DNA of 64,000 nucleotides from Geothrix sp. 21YS21S-2. Lineage in GTDB: Bacteria > Acidobacteriota > Holophagae > Holophagales > Holophagaceae. Every line of letters begins with the position of its first letter. Position 1 is the stretch's first letter. A program made the position numbers and the translations under genes. The notes under the pieces were generated by a model. That model had not been told where the DNA came from and did no database searches. It saw only the letters and a list, made by a program, of their open reading frames with translations. Below are positions 1 through 7,948 of this stretch, in pieces. The DNA is taken from contig NZ_CP132910.1 in NCBI RefSeq assembly GCF_030846775.1, positions 4,653,001 to 4,717,000 of the forward strand, in the 5' to 3' direction.

Positions 1-835
1 GGGGAGCCAGGCCGTGCTTCAGGGCGTTCTCCACCAGGGGCTGCAGGAGGAACTTCGGCACGGGGGCCCGGGCCAGCCCGGGGGGGATGTCCACCTCCAC
101 CTCCAGCCGGTCCTGGAAGCGCACCTTCTCGATGGCCAGGAAGGCGTCCACCAGGGCCATCTCCTTTTCCAGGGGGAGCTCCTGGGAGGCCTCGGCGTCC
201 AGGTTGAGGCGCAGCAGGTCGCCGAGCCTGGCCACCATGCGATCCGCGGCCTGGGGGTCGGTGTGGATGAGGGCGGAGATGGAGTTGAGGGCGTTGAAGA
301 GGAAGTGGGGCTGGAACTGGGCCAGGAGCATCTGGTTCCGGGCCAGGGTGAGCGACGCCTCGAGCTGGGCCGCCTCCAGCTCCCGCGCCTTCATCCCCTT
401 GTAGAGGAGGAACCCGTGGAAGCCGCCCAGGACGGCCCACATGAGGATGAGGGTGGAGTGGAGGTAGGTGAAGAAGAACCGCAGCAGGTTCTTCCAGGGC
501 CACTGGAGGATCTTGGCGCGCATCTCCGGCTCCTGGAAGGCCAGGGAGATGAGCCAGGCGATGCCCAGCCCCAGGCAGGCCAGGACGAAGCCGGTCCCCA
601 GGTTGATGATCCAGGCCGGCAGCCCCTTCAGGGAGAAGGACTGGATGGGGAAGCGCTGGGCGACGCGGAGGATGACGAGGCCTTCCAGGGCCCACACCGC
701 GTTCTGCAGGAGGTTCATGGGCAGGACCGACAGGAAGGGCATGCGGTAGGCCACCATGTCCCAGGTGGTGTAGTAGAGGCCCATGAGGACCCAGATCCCG
801 CCGTACATGATCCAGTGCACAGGCTTCTTGAACAT
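1..835 (-). CDS. LytS/AlgZ-type sensor histidine kinase (partial, C-terminus outside window)
   Basis: The coding strand starts at an ATG at 835 and runs off the left edge after 278 codons. The N-terminal part (about residues 8-145) holds four hydrophobic segments, followed by a short helix and the His_kinase (PF06580-type) domain. The motif FQPHFLFNALNS places the phospho-acceptor His at about residue 177. The N-box PLVENALKHG is the last thing seen, so the rest of the ATPase domain is missing only because of the window edge. In this family the membrane sensor usually phosphorylates a LytTR response regulator encoded next door. The gene lies 61 nt after the lipase gene on the same strand and could be co-transcribed with it, but no promoter evidence decides this. 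Confidence 0.88.
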   Translation of the reverse strand, partial: MFKKPVHWIMYGGIWVLMGLYYTTWDMVAYRMPFLSVLPMNLLQNAVWALEGLVILRVAQRFPIQSFSLKGLPAWIINLGTGFVLACLGLGIAWLISLAFQEPEMRAKILQWPWKNLLRFFFTYLHSTLILMWAVLGGFHGFLLYKGMKARELEAAQLEASLTLARNQMLLAQFQPHFLFNALNSISALIHTDPQAADRMVARLGDLLRLNLDAEASQELPLEKEMALVDAFLAIEKVRFQDRLEVEVDIPPGLARAPVPKFLLQPLVENALKHGLAP

Positions 836-896
836 GCCTCCATGGTGGTGGCCAACCCGCGCGCCCACAAGCCCCCGTGGGGCGAAGGAGCCGATT

Positions 897-1997
897 TCAG
901 GGGCGGATTCCATCCAGGAATCCGGCCCAGGCCCGGTAGAGGGGCAGGACCTCGTCCCCGTGCTCGGGGCCCATGCCCAGGATCTCGCTGTGGTCCCACC
1001 CGTCCAGGACCCCCATGTGGCTCCAGACGCCGGGGCGGGGGGTGCCGCCGTAGGGTTCCACGGGGTCGCCGCCGGGTCCGGCCATGCTGACGGTGTTCAC
1101 CACGCCGTCGCTGCGGAACCAGTCGGGGCCGGCGCCCGGGGCCCTTCCGATGTACCGCGCGCCGGAGCGCCAGAGGAGGTTCATGTGCGGGGCGGGGACG
1201 TGGAAGCCGCCGGGGCCGGGCTCGGTCTTGGCGGTGGACCAGGAGAAGGCGTAGACGTCCGCGGGGAGCCGGACCCAGGCGTTGAGGTCCCGGGCGCCCT
1301 CCGGGCTCAGCTCCCGGGCGCTGAAGTCCGCCGTGCCCGCCCACAGCGGCGTGGCCAGGATCCGGTCCCGGTAGGCCTTCCAGCTTTCGAGGGGGAGCCG
1401 CTGCAGGCCCCACTGGTCGAGCTTGAGGTCGTACACGGAGCTGGCGAGGCCCCCCGCCAGGGCCAGGATGCGCTGGGCGACTCCTTCCAGGGCCTCGCGC
1501 TTGCGGGTGAGGGTGGTGCCCAGGTGGGGCGTGGCGAGGGTGGTCAGGCTCAGCACGCCGGGGTGGCCGCCCCGGAACAGGGGGCTCAGGTCGCCCTCCG
1601 GCGTGGCCTGGCGCTCCTCTTCGGAACCCTCGGCCAGGAGGTGGGCCAGGACCCGGATGGTCTGGCCCCCCATGCTGTGGCCGATGAAATGGACGCCCAG
1701 CTCCCAGTCCGGAAGGAGGCCCGGGTAGGTGCGGCCGAACCGGGCGTGGCCGAAGCGCTCCGCGTGGGCCCTGCCGTAGTCGACCGTGCCCCCCCGCAGC
1801 TGCGCGTAGACCTCGGCGGCCCGGTCCCAGTTGCTGGAGAAGGGGCCCGGCGCGGCGGTGACCGCGGGGTGGCCCTTGGCGCGCAGGTCGTCCTGGATGT
1901 CCCGGCCGGGACCGCCCCAGTACTTGATGCCGAAGGCCTCCTCGCGGCCCCACACGGTGAAGCCTCCCACCAGGACGATGGGCGCGCGGCGGATCAT
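897..1997 (-). CDS. Family I.5-type (Geobacillus/Staphylococcus-like) triacylglycerol lipase without signal peptide
   Basis: A 366-residue alpha/beta hydrolase resembling thermoalkalophilic lipases of family I.5 along its whole length. The start of the mature Geobacillus enzyme (PIVL..GFT.WGREE.FG.KYWGG) is matched directly after the Met. The nucleophile elbow is GHSMGGQT with Ser108, the acid is Asp297 in SDGVVNTVSM, and the base is His336 in WDHSEI. The family's structural zinc ligands appear conserved: Asp58 (SSNWDRA), His78 and His84 (AHAERFGHARFG), and an Asp near 194 (VYDLKLDQWGL). The start at 1997 is chosen because it overlaps the stop of the upstream gene as ATGA and because homology begins there. 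Neither this start nor the in-frame upstream extension encodes a signal peptide. This is odd, since the relatives are secreted, so the enzyme is either cytosolic or exported by another route. Confidence 0.9.
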   Translation of the reverse strand: MIRRAPIVLVGGFTVWGREEAFGIKYWGGPGRDIQDDLRAKGHPAVTAAPGPFSSNWDRAAEVYAQLRGGTVDYGRAHAERFGHARFGRTYPGLLPDWELGVHFIGHSMGGQTIRVLAHLLAEGSEEERQATPEGDLSPLFRGGHPGVLSLTTLATPHLGTTLTRKREALEGVAQRILALAGGLASSVYDLKLDQWGLQRLPLESWKAYRDRILATPLWAGTADFSARELSPEGARDLNAWVRLPADVYAFSWSTAKTEPGPGGFHVPAPHMNLLWRSGARYIGRAPGAGPDWFRSDGVVNTVSMAGPGGDPVEPYGGTPRPGVWSHMGVLDGWDHSEILGMGPEHGDEVLPLYRAWAGFLDGIRP

Positions 1998-2245
1998 TCC
2001 CTTGGGAGCCTCTTCCCCATGGCTTCCAGCATATCCAGTACGACCTTGCACTGGTCGCAGTCGGCTCCGGGATCCTCGCAGGGGACCCCGTCGGACTGCA
2101 TCTCGTGGCACCTGGGGTTCCGGGCGAAGGCCAGGAGGTCCTCCAGGAGCTTCTCCACCCGAGTGCGCAGGGGGCTCTCGGGCATGTCCCGGAGGGTGGT
2201 GATCATGCGGAGTTCGGAGGCGGTGAGGCTGATGGGTTCGAACAC
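1994..2245 (-). CDS. Small cysteine-containing protein of unknown function
   Basis: An 83-residue acidic/helical protein starting with GTG, supported by a GGAGAG ribosome-binding site 7 nt upstream. Four cysteines lie in the second half (RCHEM, VPCED, ADCDQC), the last pair as CDQC. They could bind a metal or form disulfides, but no known motif is matched. The stop codon overlaps the lipase start (ATGA), so the lipase is probably translationally coupled to it. This suggests a functional link such as an adaptor or regulator, which is inference only. I do not recognise a family. Confidence 0.6.
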   Translation of the reverse strand: MFEPISLTASELRMITTLRDMPESPLRTRVEKLLEDLLAFARNPRCHEMQSDGVPCEDPGADCDQCKVVLDMLEAMGKRLPRE

Positions 2246-2265
2246 GGGGCTCTCCGGAAAGGGAC

Positions 2266-2300
2266 GGGGGGCGCGGGCGGGGATTCCGGCCGCGCCCCCC
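2266..2300 (-). terminator. GC-rich hairpin after the oxidoreductase operon
   Basis: GGGGGGCGCG (2266-2275) and CGCGCCCCCC (2291-2300) form a perfect 10-bp stem with a 15-nt loop in the 70-nt gap below the oxidoreductase operon. On the minus strand no U-run follows, only CCCUUUCC, so a factor-independent terminator is possible but weak. It may instead attenuate read-through into the small protein and lipase genes. Confidence 0.35.
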
Positions 2301-2315
2301 GGAGGTGCTGAAGGG

Positions 2316-3740
2316 CTATTTGCCCAGTTCTTCCACGGCCTTGACGCCCCAGGCGAAGGCCTCCTCGTTGAGGGGGATGAGGGCGCACTTGTCCTTGAGC
2401 ATCTGCCCGATGGCGGCCGTGAGGGTGGCCTTGGGGAAGATGCCGGTGGCCGCCTGGAGGGCGCCCAGGGCCACGATGTTCTTGACCACGGCCTTGCCCA
2501 GGTCCACGGCGATCTCGGTGAAGGGCACGCCCACCACCCTGACGCCGGGGTCGATGCCCGGGGGGACGTCCTTGACGATCGAGCTGTCGTAGATGATGGT
2601 GCCGCCCTTGACGACGGTCGGGCCGAACTTGGCCAGGCTGGGGGCGTTGAAGGCGATCAGGACGTCGGGGTGCGGGCTGGCGGGGTTGAGCACCTCGTCC
2701 TTGGCCACGTGCACGTCGGCGTAGGACGTGCCGCCTCGGCTCTCGGGGCCGTAGCTGGGGATGTGGGTGGCGTCGTAGCCCTCGTTGATGGCGGCGCGGG
2801 CGATGAGCATGGCCGCGGTCTGGGCGCCGTCGCCGCCGGAACCGGCCAGCTTCAGGGAGATGTCGGCGGGGTTCAGGTGGACGGGGAAGGCGTCGCAGTG
2901 GCGCACGGTGGTGTCGCTGGAGGCGCCCACGGCGTGGAGGAAGTGGTCGGCCTCGAAGTTCGGGGCGGGGCGCTTCCACCAGGATTCGGTGGCCAGGTCC
3001 TTCTTCACGCCCAGGGGGTAGATGGGGACCATGCACTCCTTGACCCACTTCTCGGTGTCCTCGGGGCTCATCTTGAGGTGGGTGGGGCACTCGGCCAGCA
3101 CTTCCACGAAGGCGTAGCCGCGGCCCTCGACCTGGCACTGAACGGCCTTCTTGATGGCCTTCTTGGCCAGCCGCCGGTTCTTGGCGTCGAACAGGGCCAC
3201 GCGCTCCACGTACACCGGGCCGTCCAGGCCCGCGATGACTTCGGCCATGCGCATGGGCTGGCCGTTGTACATGCTCCGCCCGTCGGGGCTGGTGGCGGTG
3301 GACTGGCCCATGAGGCTCGTGGGGGCCATCTGGCCGCCGGTCATGCCGTAGATGGCGTTGTTGATGAAGATGACGGTGATCGGGGCCCCGAGCTGCGCGG
3401 CCGAGACCGTCTCGGCCAGGCCGATGGAGGCCAGGTCGCCGTCGCCCTGGTAGCTGATGACGTTGGCCTCGGGGTTGCTGAGCTTGTGGCCCAGGGCCAC
3501 CGCGGCGGCGCGCCCGTGGGCGGCCTGGGTGTTGCCCACGTCGAAGTAGTAGTAGGCGAACACCGAGCACCCCACGGGCGACACCAGCACGGTGTTCTCC
3601 TGGATGCCCAGCTCCTCGATGGCTTCTGCGAGATACTTGTGGGCCAGCCCGTGGCCGCAGCCGGGGCAGTAGTGGGTGGAGTTGCCCTTGAGGCCCGCGC
3701 CCTGGGAATGGCGCTCGAACTTGTCATAGAAGACGGACAT
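2316..3740 (-). CDS. 2-oxoacid:ferredoxin oxidoreductase, fused beta (TPP) and gamma subunits
   Basis: A 474-residue protein whose N-terminal half is the thiamine-pyrophosphate-binding beta subunit. It shows YCPGCGHG near residue 24, then GDGDLASIGLAE and NNAIYGMTGGQ, the TPP/Mg region. The C-terminal part (from about residue 290) is the gamma domain (GSGGDGAQTAA, SYGPESRGG). Its ATG overlaps the stop of the upstream alpha gene by one base (TGATG) and has GGAGG upstream. The enzyme oxidatively decarboxylates a 2-oxoacid to an acyl-CoA and reduces ferredoxin in the cytoplasm. Sequence alone does not settle whether the substrate is a branched-chain 2-oxoacid (VOR), 2-oxoglutarate (KOR) or an aryl-pyruvate. 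The layout, two chains instead of four subunits, resembles enzymes annotated VorB-like. Confidence 0.88.
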   Translation of the reverse strand: MSVFYDKFERHSQGAGLKGNSTHYCPGCGHGLAHKYLAEAIEELGIQENTVLVSPVGCSVFAYYYFDVGNTQAAHGRAAAVALGHKLSNPEANVISYQGDGDLASIGLAETVSAAQLGAPITVIFINNAIYGMTGGQMAPTSLMGQSTATSPDGRSMYNGQPMRMAEVIAGLDGPVYVERVALFDAKNRRLAKKAIKKAVQCQVEGRGYAFVEVLAECPTHLKMSPEDTEKWVKECMVPIYPLGVKKDLATESWWKRPAPNFEADHFLHAVGASSDTTVRHCDAFPVHLNPADISLKLAGSGGDGAQTAAMLIARAAINEGYDATHIPSYGPESRGGTSYADVHVAKDEVLNPASPHPDVLIAFNAPSLAKFGPTVVKGGTIIYDSSIVKDVPPGIDPGVRVVGVPFTEIAVDLGKAVVKNIVALGALQAATGIFPKATLTAAIGQMLKDKCALIPLNEEAFAWGVKAVEELGK

Positions 3741-5140
3741 CAGCGGACCTCCTTCGCCAGGATGGCTTTGACGTGGGCAAGGACCTCGGTCTGCTGGGGC
3801 AGCATGCCCCCGAAGTGCCGGACGTGGGACATGACGGGGAGCTGGGTGACGCCGGCCTTGGAGAGCGCCAGGCGGATCTCGTCCTCGAGCTGGCCGTTGC
3901 TGGCCTCCACGACGACCATGTGCTTGACGTGGGCCAGGTCCTTCATGAGCTGGTTGACCGGGAAGGGCCACACGGTGATGGGCCTGAAGAGGCCGGCCTT
4001 GATCCCCTGCCGGCGCAGGTCCTGCACGGCGCCCTTGGAGGCGCGGGCGGGGGTGTTGGTGGCGACGATGAGGATCTCGGCGTCGGCGGTCATGAAGGAC
4101 TCGCTGCGGGTCTCGTTCTCCTCCATCTGCCGGTACTTGTCGTTCAGGTAGATGTTGTGCATCTCCAGATCGTGCTCGCTGAGGTAGATGGAGCTGATCA
4201 GGTTGCCGCGGTGGTCCGCGTCGCCGTTCACGGCCCAGGTGGGGATGCCGGGCTTGATCATGGCGGCGGGCAGGTTGACCTTGCCGGTCATCTGGCCCAG
4301 GTAGCCGTCGCCCAGGATGACCACGGGGTTGCGGTACTTGAAGGTGAGCTCGAAGGCCAGCATGGTCAGGTCGAGCATCTCCTGGGGGGTGCTGGGCATG
4401 AGGGTGATGGCGTGGGTGTTGCCGTGGCCGAGGCCGCGGCAGGCCAGCTTCACGTCGGACTGCTCGGGGGCGATGTTGCCCAGGCCCGGGCCGCCGCGCA
4501 TGATGTTCACGAAGACCCCGGGGACCTCCGCGCCGATCATGTAGGAGACGCCCTCGAGCATGAGGCTGAAGCCCGGGGACGAGGTGAAGGTCATGCAGGG
4601 GTAGCCCGCGCCGCCGGAGCCGTACATGTGGTTGACGGCGGCCACTTCGCTCACGGCCTGCAGGAAGGTGCCGTCCAGCTTGGGCAGGAGCTTGGCCATC
4701 AGTTCGGCGCCTTCGGTGGAGGGGGTGATGGGGTAGCCGAAGACGTGGCGGCAGCCCGCGAGCAGGGCGCCCAGGGCCGAGGCGTAGTTGCCCTTGATGA
4801 CCAGGGGCTCGGTCTTCGGCAGGGGGATCAGGGTGTTGGGGACGACCTTGGGCTCGGGGCGGGGGGTCTTGCTGCCGAAGAGCTTGGCGGGGTCCTGCAG
4901 CTCGAAGTCCACGTCCTGGGGGGTCTCGCGCAGGCCGTAGGGCTCGGGGCACGCGTCCATGCAGAGGCCGCAGGCGTTGCACGCGTCCAGGTCGATGACG
5001 ACCGGCACGTAGCCCGTGGCGGCGTCGATCTCCTTGTCGAACGTGATGCAGTGCTTGGCGCAGGCGCTGATGCACCTGCCGCAGCCCTTGCAGTAGTCCG
5101 GCAAGAGGAACGGTTTGGGTCTTTCCTTCAGCTGAGCCAT
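3740..5140 (-). CDS. 2-oxoacid:ferredoxin oxidoreductase, ferredoxin-alpha fusion subunit
   Basis: A 466-residue protein starting at the ATG at 5140, preceded by GAGGAGAG. An 18-residue longer in-frame reading has no ribosome-binding site and no homology. The N-terminus carries two [4Fe-4S] ferredoxin motifs, CKGCGRCISAC (about residues 17-27) and CNACGLCMDAC (about 51-61), equivalent to the delta subunit. The rest is the alpha subunit (PORN/domain II fold) with GNYASALGALLAGC, YPITPSTE and PGLGNIAPEQSD. Electrons from TPP in the partner subunit pass through these clusters to ferredoxin. The downstream beta-gamma gene overlaps by one base, which ensures stoichiometric synthesis. The 139-nt divergent gap to the GNAT gene must hold the promoter. 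TTGATA-17-CTAGAC is a weak candidate. Confidence 0.88.
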   Translation of the reverse strand: MAQLKERPKPFLLPDYCKGCGRCISACAKHCITFDKEIDAATGYVPVVIDLDACNACGLCMDACPEPYGLRETPQDVDFELQDPAKLFGSKTPRPEPKVVPNTLIPLPKTEPLVIKGNYASALGALLAGCRHVFGYPITPSTEGAELMAKLLPKLDGTFLQAVSEVAAVNHMYGSGGAGYPCMTFTSSPGFSLMLEGVSYMIGAEVPGVFVNIMRGGPGLGNIAPEQSDVKLACRGLGHGNTHAITLMPSTPQEMLDLTMLAFELTFKYRNPVVILGDGYLGQMTGKVNLPAAMIKPGIPTWAVNGDADHRGNLISSIYLSEHDLEMHNIYLNDKYRQMEENETRSESFMTADAEILIVATNTPARASKGAVQDLRRQGIKAGLFRPITVWPFPVNQLMKDLAHVKHMVVVEASNGQLEDEIRLALSKAGVTQLPVMSHVRHFGGMLPQQTEVLAHVKAILAKEVR

Positions 5141-5279
5141 TTGCACTCTCCTCAGGGCAGGGTGGACGTATTGAAAATTAAGGGGTCTAGCCAACTCGAC
5201 GCTGAAGTATCAAGCGGCGTCCCAGTGCAGGGGGTCACATTTGGACGCCACCTTTGTCATGATGTAGACCGGAGCCGCC

Positions 5280-5780
5280 ATGAATTCGAATTCCGTGATC
5301 CGACCCATCTGCGCGGCCGACGACGGGGCCGTGGCGGCCATCATCCGCGCCGTGATGCCCGAATTCGGCGCAGACGGCCCCGGTTTCGCCATCCACGATC
5401 CGGAAGTCGATCACATGTCCGCCGCCTACGGCGGGCCCCGGGCGGCCTACTTCGTCCTGGAGGAGGGCGGAACGGTCGTCGGCGGGGCCGGGGTGGCCCC
5501 CCTGGAAGCCGGTCCCCCGGACATCTGCGAACTCCGGAAGATGTATTTCCTGCCCTCGGCACGGGGCCGGGGCCAGGGGGAGCGCATGATGCGGACCTGC
5601 CTGGACAGGGCCCGGGAGCTGGGGTTCCGCTCCTGCTACCTGGAGACCCTCACGGGCATGGACGCGGCCATGAGGCTCTATTCCCGCGTCGGGTTCCGGC
5701 CCATCTGCGCCCCCATGGGGGCCACGGGGCACCATGGGTGTGATAAGTGGTTTATGCTTGATCTGGAGGCGACCCCATGA
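5280..5780 (+). CDS. GNAT-family N-acetyltransferase
   Basis: A 166-residue single-domain GNAT protein. The acetyl-CoA P-loop region appears as ARGRGQGERMM (about residues 99-109, the Q/RxxGxG/A motif), preceded by the strand ELRKMYFLPSA and followed by the GF.SCYLET strand and MRLYSRVGFRP. It transfers an acetyl group from acetyl-CoA to an unidentified amine. The closest general resemblance is to small-molecule/amino-acid acetyltransferases, but the substrate is unknown. The ATG has CCGGAG upstream. The stop overlaps the AcpS start as ATGA, so the two are translationally coupled. Confidence 0.85.
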   Translation: MNSNSVIRPICAADDGAVAAIIRAVMPEFGADGPGFAIHDPEVDHMSAAYGGPRAAYFVLEEGGTVVGGAGVAPLEAGPPDICELRKMYFLPSARGRGQGERMMRTCLDRARELGFRSCYLETLTGMDAAMRLYSRVGFRPICAPMGATGHHGCDKWFMLDLEATP

Positions 5781-6157
5781 TCCTGGGGATGGGCACCGAC
5801 ATCTGCCCTGCCGCCCGGTGGGCCCACCTCCTGGACCGCTTCGGGGAGAAGGCCCTCCGGCGGGTCCTCTGCCAGGAGGAGGCCGATTACCTCCTGGGGG
5901 GGAACCGCCAGCGGCTTCCGGAGCGGGCCGCCGGCAGGTGGGCCCTGCGGGAGGCCTTCGGCAAGGCCCTGGGGATCGGCCTGGACGGCTGGTCCTGGAA
6001 GCAGCTCAGGTTCCTGGACGGGAAGCTGTGGGCTGAGGGAGAATTGGCCCGGATGATCCAGGACAGGGGGGTGGGCCCCATGCACGGCAGCGTCACCCAT
6101 GACGGGGGAATCTCGTTCGCCGTGGTCATCCTCGAGAAGAAAGGTGACCGCGATTAA
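5777..6157 (+). CDS. acpS: Holo-[acyl-carrier-protein] synthase
   Basis: A 126-residue AcpS-type phosphopantetheinyl transferase. The Mg-binding motif is GMGTDIC (Asp8), followed by WALREAFGKALG with the conserved Glu/Lys (canonical WAaKEAfaKALGtG; here the first Lys is Arg). The C-terminal SVTHDGGISFAVVI matches the S-H-x-x-x-x-A-x-A strand. It loads the phosphopantetheine arm from CoA onto acyl carrier protein for fatty-acid synthesis. It overlaps the GNAT gene by four bases. A second, Sfp-type enzyme at 54415-54963 probably serves the peptide synthetase there, leaving this one for ACP. Confidence 0.93.
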   Translation: MILGMGTDICPAARWAHLLDRFGEKALRRVLCQEEADYLLGGNRQRLPERAAGRWALREAFGKALGIGLDGWSWKQLRFLDGKLWAEGELARMIQDRGVGPMHGSVTHDGGISFAVVILEKKGDRD

Positions 6158-6224
6158 TGCCTTTTGCCAATCCCGCCGATCCCGCATGATAAGAGACCGT
6201 CCAACCCCCACCCGGAACGCGTAG

Positions 6225-7079
6225 ATGACCGCTCTCCCCACCAATCAGCAGATGAGCGTCCAGGACTTCCTGGCGATCCGGGAGTTCATCTACGCCAAGA
6301 CGGGAATCTTCTTCAACGAATCCAAGCAGTATTTCCTGGAGAACCGGCTGAACCGGCGGATCCAGGAACTGAACATGAGCAGCCACCGGGACTACCTGGG
6401 GCACCTGCAGGGGCACGCCGGCCGGGAGGAGCTCAAGCAGCTCTTCAACGAGATCACCACCAACGAGACCAGCTTCTGGCGGAACCCCCCCCAGATCGAG
6501 GCCTTCCAGAAGATCGTCCTGCCCGACGCGGTGTCGCTGGCCAAGGCGCGCGGGGCCAACCGGCTCCGGCTCTGGTCCGCGGCCTGCTCCTCGGGGGAAG
6601 AGCCTTACACCCTGGCCATGATCTGCGCCGAGGCCAGGGACACGCTCCTGCGGGGCATGCAGGTGGAGATCGTCGCCACGGACATCTCCGAGAAGGTGCT
6701 GGCCATGGCCCGGGAGGGGAACTACGGCAGCTACACCCTGCGCAACCTCACGCCCGTCCAGATCAAGCAGCACTTCAACCAGCAGGGGCCGGACAGCTTC
6801 CTCGTCAAGCCCGAGCTCCAGCAGCTCATCAGCTTCCGGAACTTCAACCTGGTGGACTACGCCAACTACAAGAGCCTGGGCTCGTTCGACATCATCTTCT
6901 GCCGGAACGTCCTCATCTACTTCGACGAGGCGGTCAAGGGCAAGGTGATCAAGGGGTTCCACGAGGTCCTGCAGCCCAAGTCTTTTCTCCTTGTGGGGCA
7001 CAGCGAATCCATCCACTCTTTCAACGTCGGCTTCGAGCTGCTTCACTTCAGCAAGGCCATGGGCTACCGGAAGCGCTGA
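6225..7079 (+). CDS. cheR: Chemotaxis protein methyltransferase CheR
   Basis: A 284-residue CheR. The N-terminal all-alpha domain (residues about 10-80) has FIYAKTGIFF and ENRLNRRI. The SAM-binding Rossmann domain follows, with NETSFWRNP, LWSAACSSGEEPYTLAM (SAM loop), ATDISEKVLAMAR and IIFCRNVLIYFDE. It methylates glutamates on chemoreceptors, opposing CheB encoded downstream. The gene starts a same-strand block (cheR-HDOD-HDOD-cheB-fliK-like) with gaps of 18, 2, 5 and 5 nt, so a common transcript is likely. No CheA, CheW or receptor gene lies in the window. Confidence 0.95.
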   Translation: MTALPTNQQMSVQDFLAIREFIYAKTGIFFNESKQYFLENRLNRRIQELNMSSHRDYLGHLQGHAGREELKQLFNEITTNETSFWRNPPQIEAFQKIVLPDAVSLAKARGANRLRLWSAACSSGEEPYTLAMICAEARDTLLRGMQVEIVATDISEKVLAMAREGNYGSYTLRNLTPVQIKQHFNQQGPDSFLVKPELQQLISFRNFNLVDYANYKSLGSFDIIFCRNVLIYFDEAVKGKVIKGFHEVLQPKSFLLVGHSESIHSFNVGFELLHFSKAMGYRKR

Positions 7080-7097
7080 CCAGGAGGGTTCAACCAG

Positions 7098-7946
7098 ATG
7101 CCCATCACACCCCAGGAACTGATCTCGAACCTCGGCGACCTGCCCCCGCTTCCGCAGGTGGCGGCCCAGGTTCTTCGCCTGGCCGCGGATCCGGATTCAA
7201 CCACGGATGAGCTCCGGCGGGTCATCTCCTCCGACGTGGCCCTCACGACGCAGATCCTGAAGATCGCCAACTCCGCCATGTTCGGCATGGTGCGCGAGGT
7301 CAAGACCCTCACCCAGGCGATCATGACCCTGGGATTTTCCACCATCAAGAGCGTCGTCATCGCCTCCAGCGCCAAGAACCTCTACAGCCGCGGGGGCACG
7401 GGCCTCCAGGAGCGGGTGCTGTGGGAGCACGCGCTGGTCACGGCCCTCTCGGGACGCGCCTACGCCAAGGCCTTCCGGAGCCCCCGGGTGGAGGAGGTCT
7501 TCCTGGGCGGGCTCATGCACGACATCGGCAAGTCCGTCATGGGCATCAAGTTCACCGACCGCTACTCCGCGCTCGTGCGGAGCATCTACAACGGCGAGGC
7601 GGACTGCCTGGAATCCGAGCTCGACCTCTTCGGCTTCGACCACACCATGGTGGGCGAGGCCCTCCTGATCTCCTGGAACCTGCCCGCGAGCATGGTGCAC
7701 GCGGTGCGCTGGCACCACGATCCCGGCCATGCGCCGGCCGAGGACCAGGCCCTCACGGCCTTCGTCGCCCTGGGCAACCAGATGGCCCTGGACCGCAAGG
7801 TCGGCCTCGGACGCCCCGAATCCCTCGCCCGCAGCACCCGTCAGGCCGTCGAACTCCTGGGCATCGCCCCCGAGGACCTGGAGGGCTACCAGCTGCAGGT
7901 CGTGGAGGCCCTCGAGACCGACAAGAACCTCATCCGGGACTTCTGA
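7098..7946 (+). CDS. HDOD-domain signalling protein (copy 1)
   Basis: A 282-residue protein made almost entirely of one HDOD domain (about residues 12-210), with LPPLPQVAAQVLRLA, ISSDVALTTQILKIANSA and LGGLMHDIGKSVMG. The HD-like dyad is retained, but HDOD proteins generally lack the phosphodiesterase signature and are thought to act as signalling scaffolds. GGAGGG precedes the ATG. It lies between cheR and cheB and is followed after 2 nt by a second HDOD protein of identical length, so the pair probably arose by duplication. A role in motility or c-di-GMP signalling is inferred from context only. Confidence 0.88.
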   Translation: MPITPQELISNLGDLPPLPQVAAQVLRLAADPDSTTDELRRVISSDVALTTQILKIANSAMFGMVREVKTLTQAIMTLGFSTIKSVVIASSAKNLYSRGGTGLQERVLWEHALVTALSGRAYAKAFRSPRVEEVFLGGLMHDIGKSVMGIKFTDRYSALVRSIYNGEADCLESELDLFGFDHTMVGEALLISWNLPASMVHAVRWHHDPGHAPAEDQALTAFVALGNQMALDRKVGLGRPESLARSTRQAVELLGIAPEDLEGYQLQVVEALETDKNLIRDF

Positions 7947-7948
7947 CC

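Noticed and set aside
2316-5075. Very long opposite- and same-strand readings covering several genes
   Set aside because: They are Arg/Pro/Gly-rich shadow frames produced by high GC. The overlapping frames contain recognised domains and proper ribosome-binding sites.
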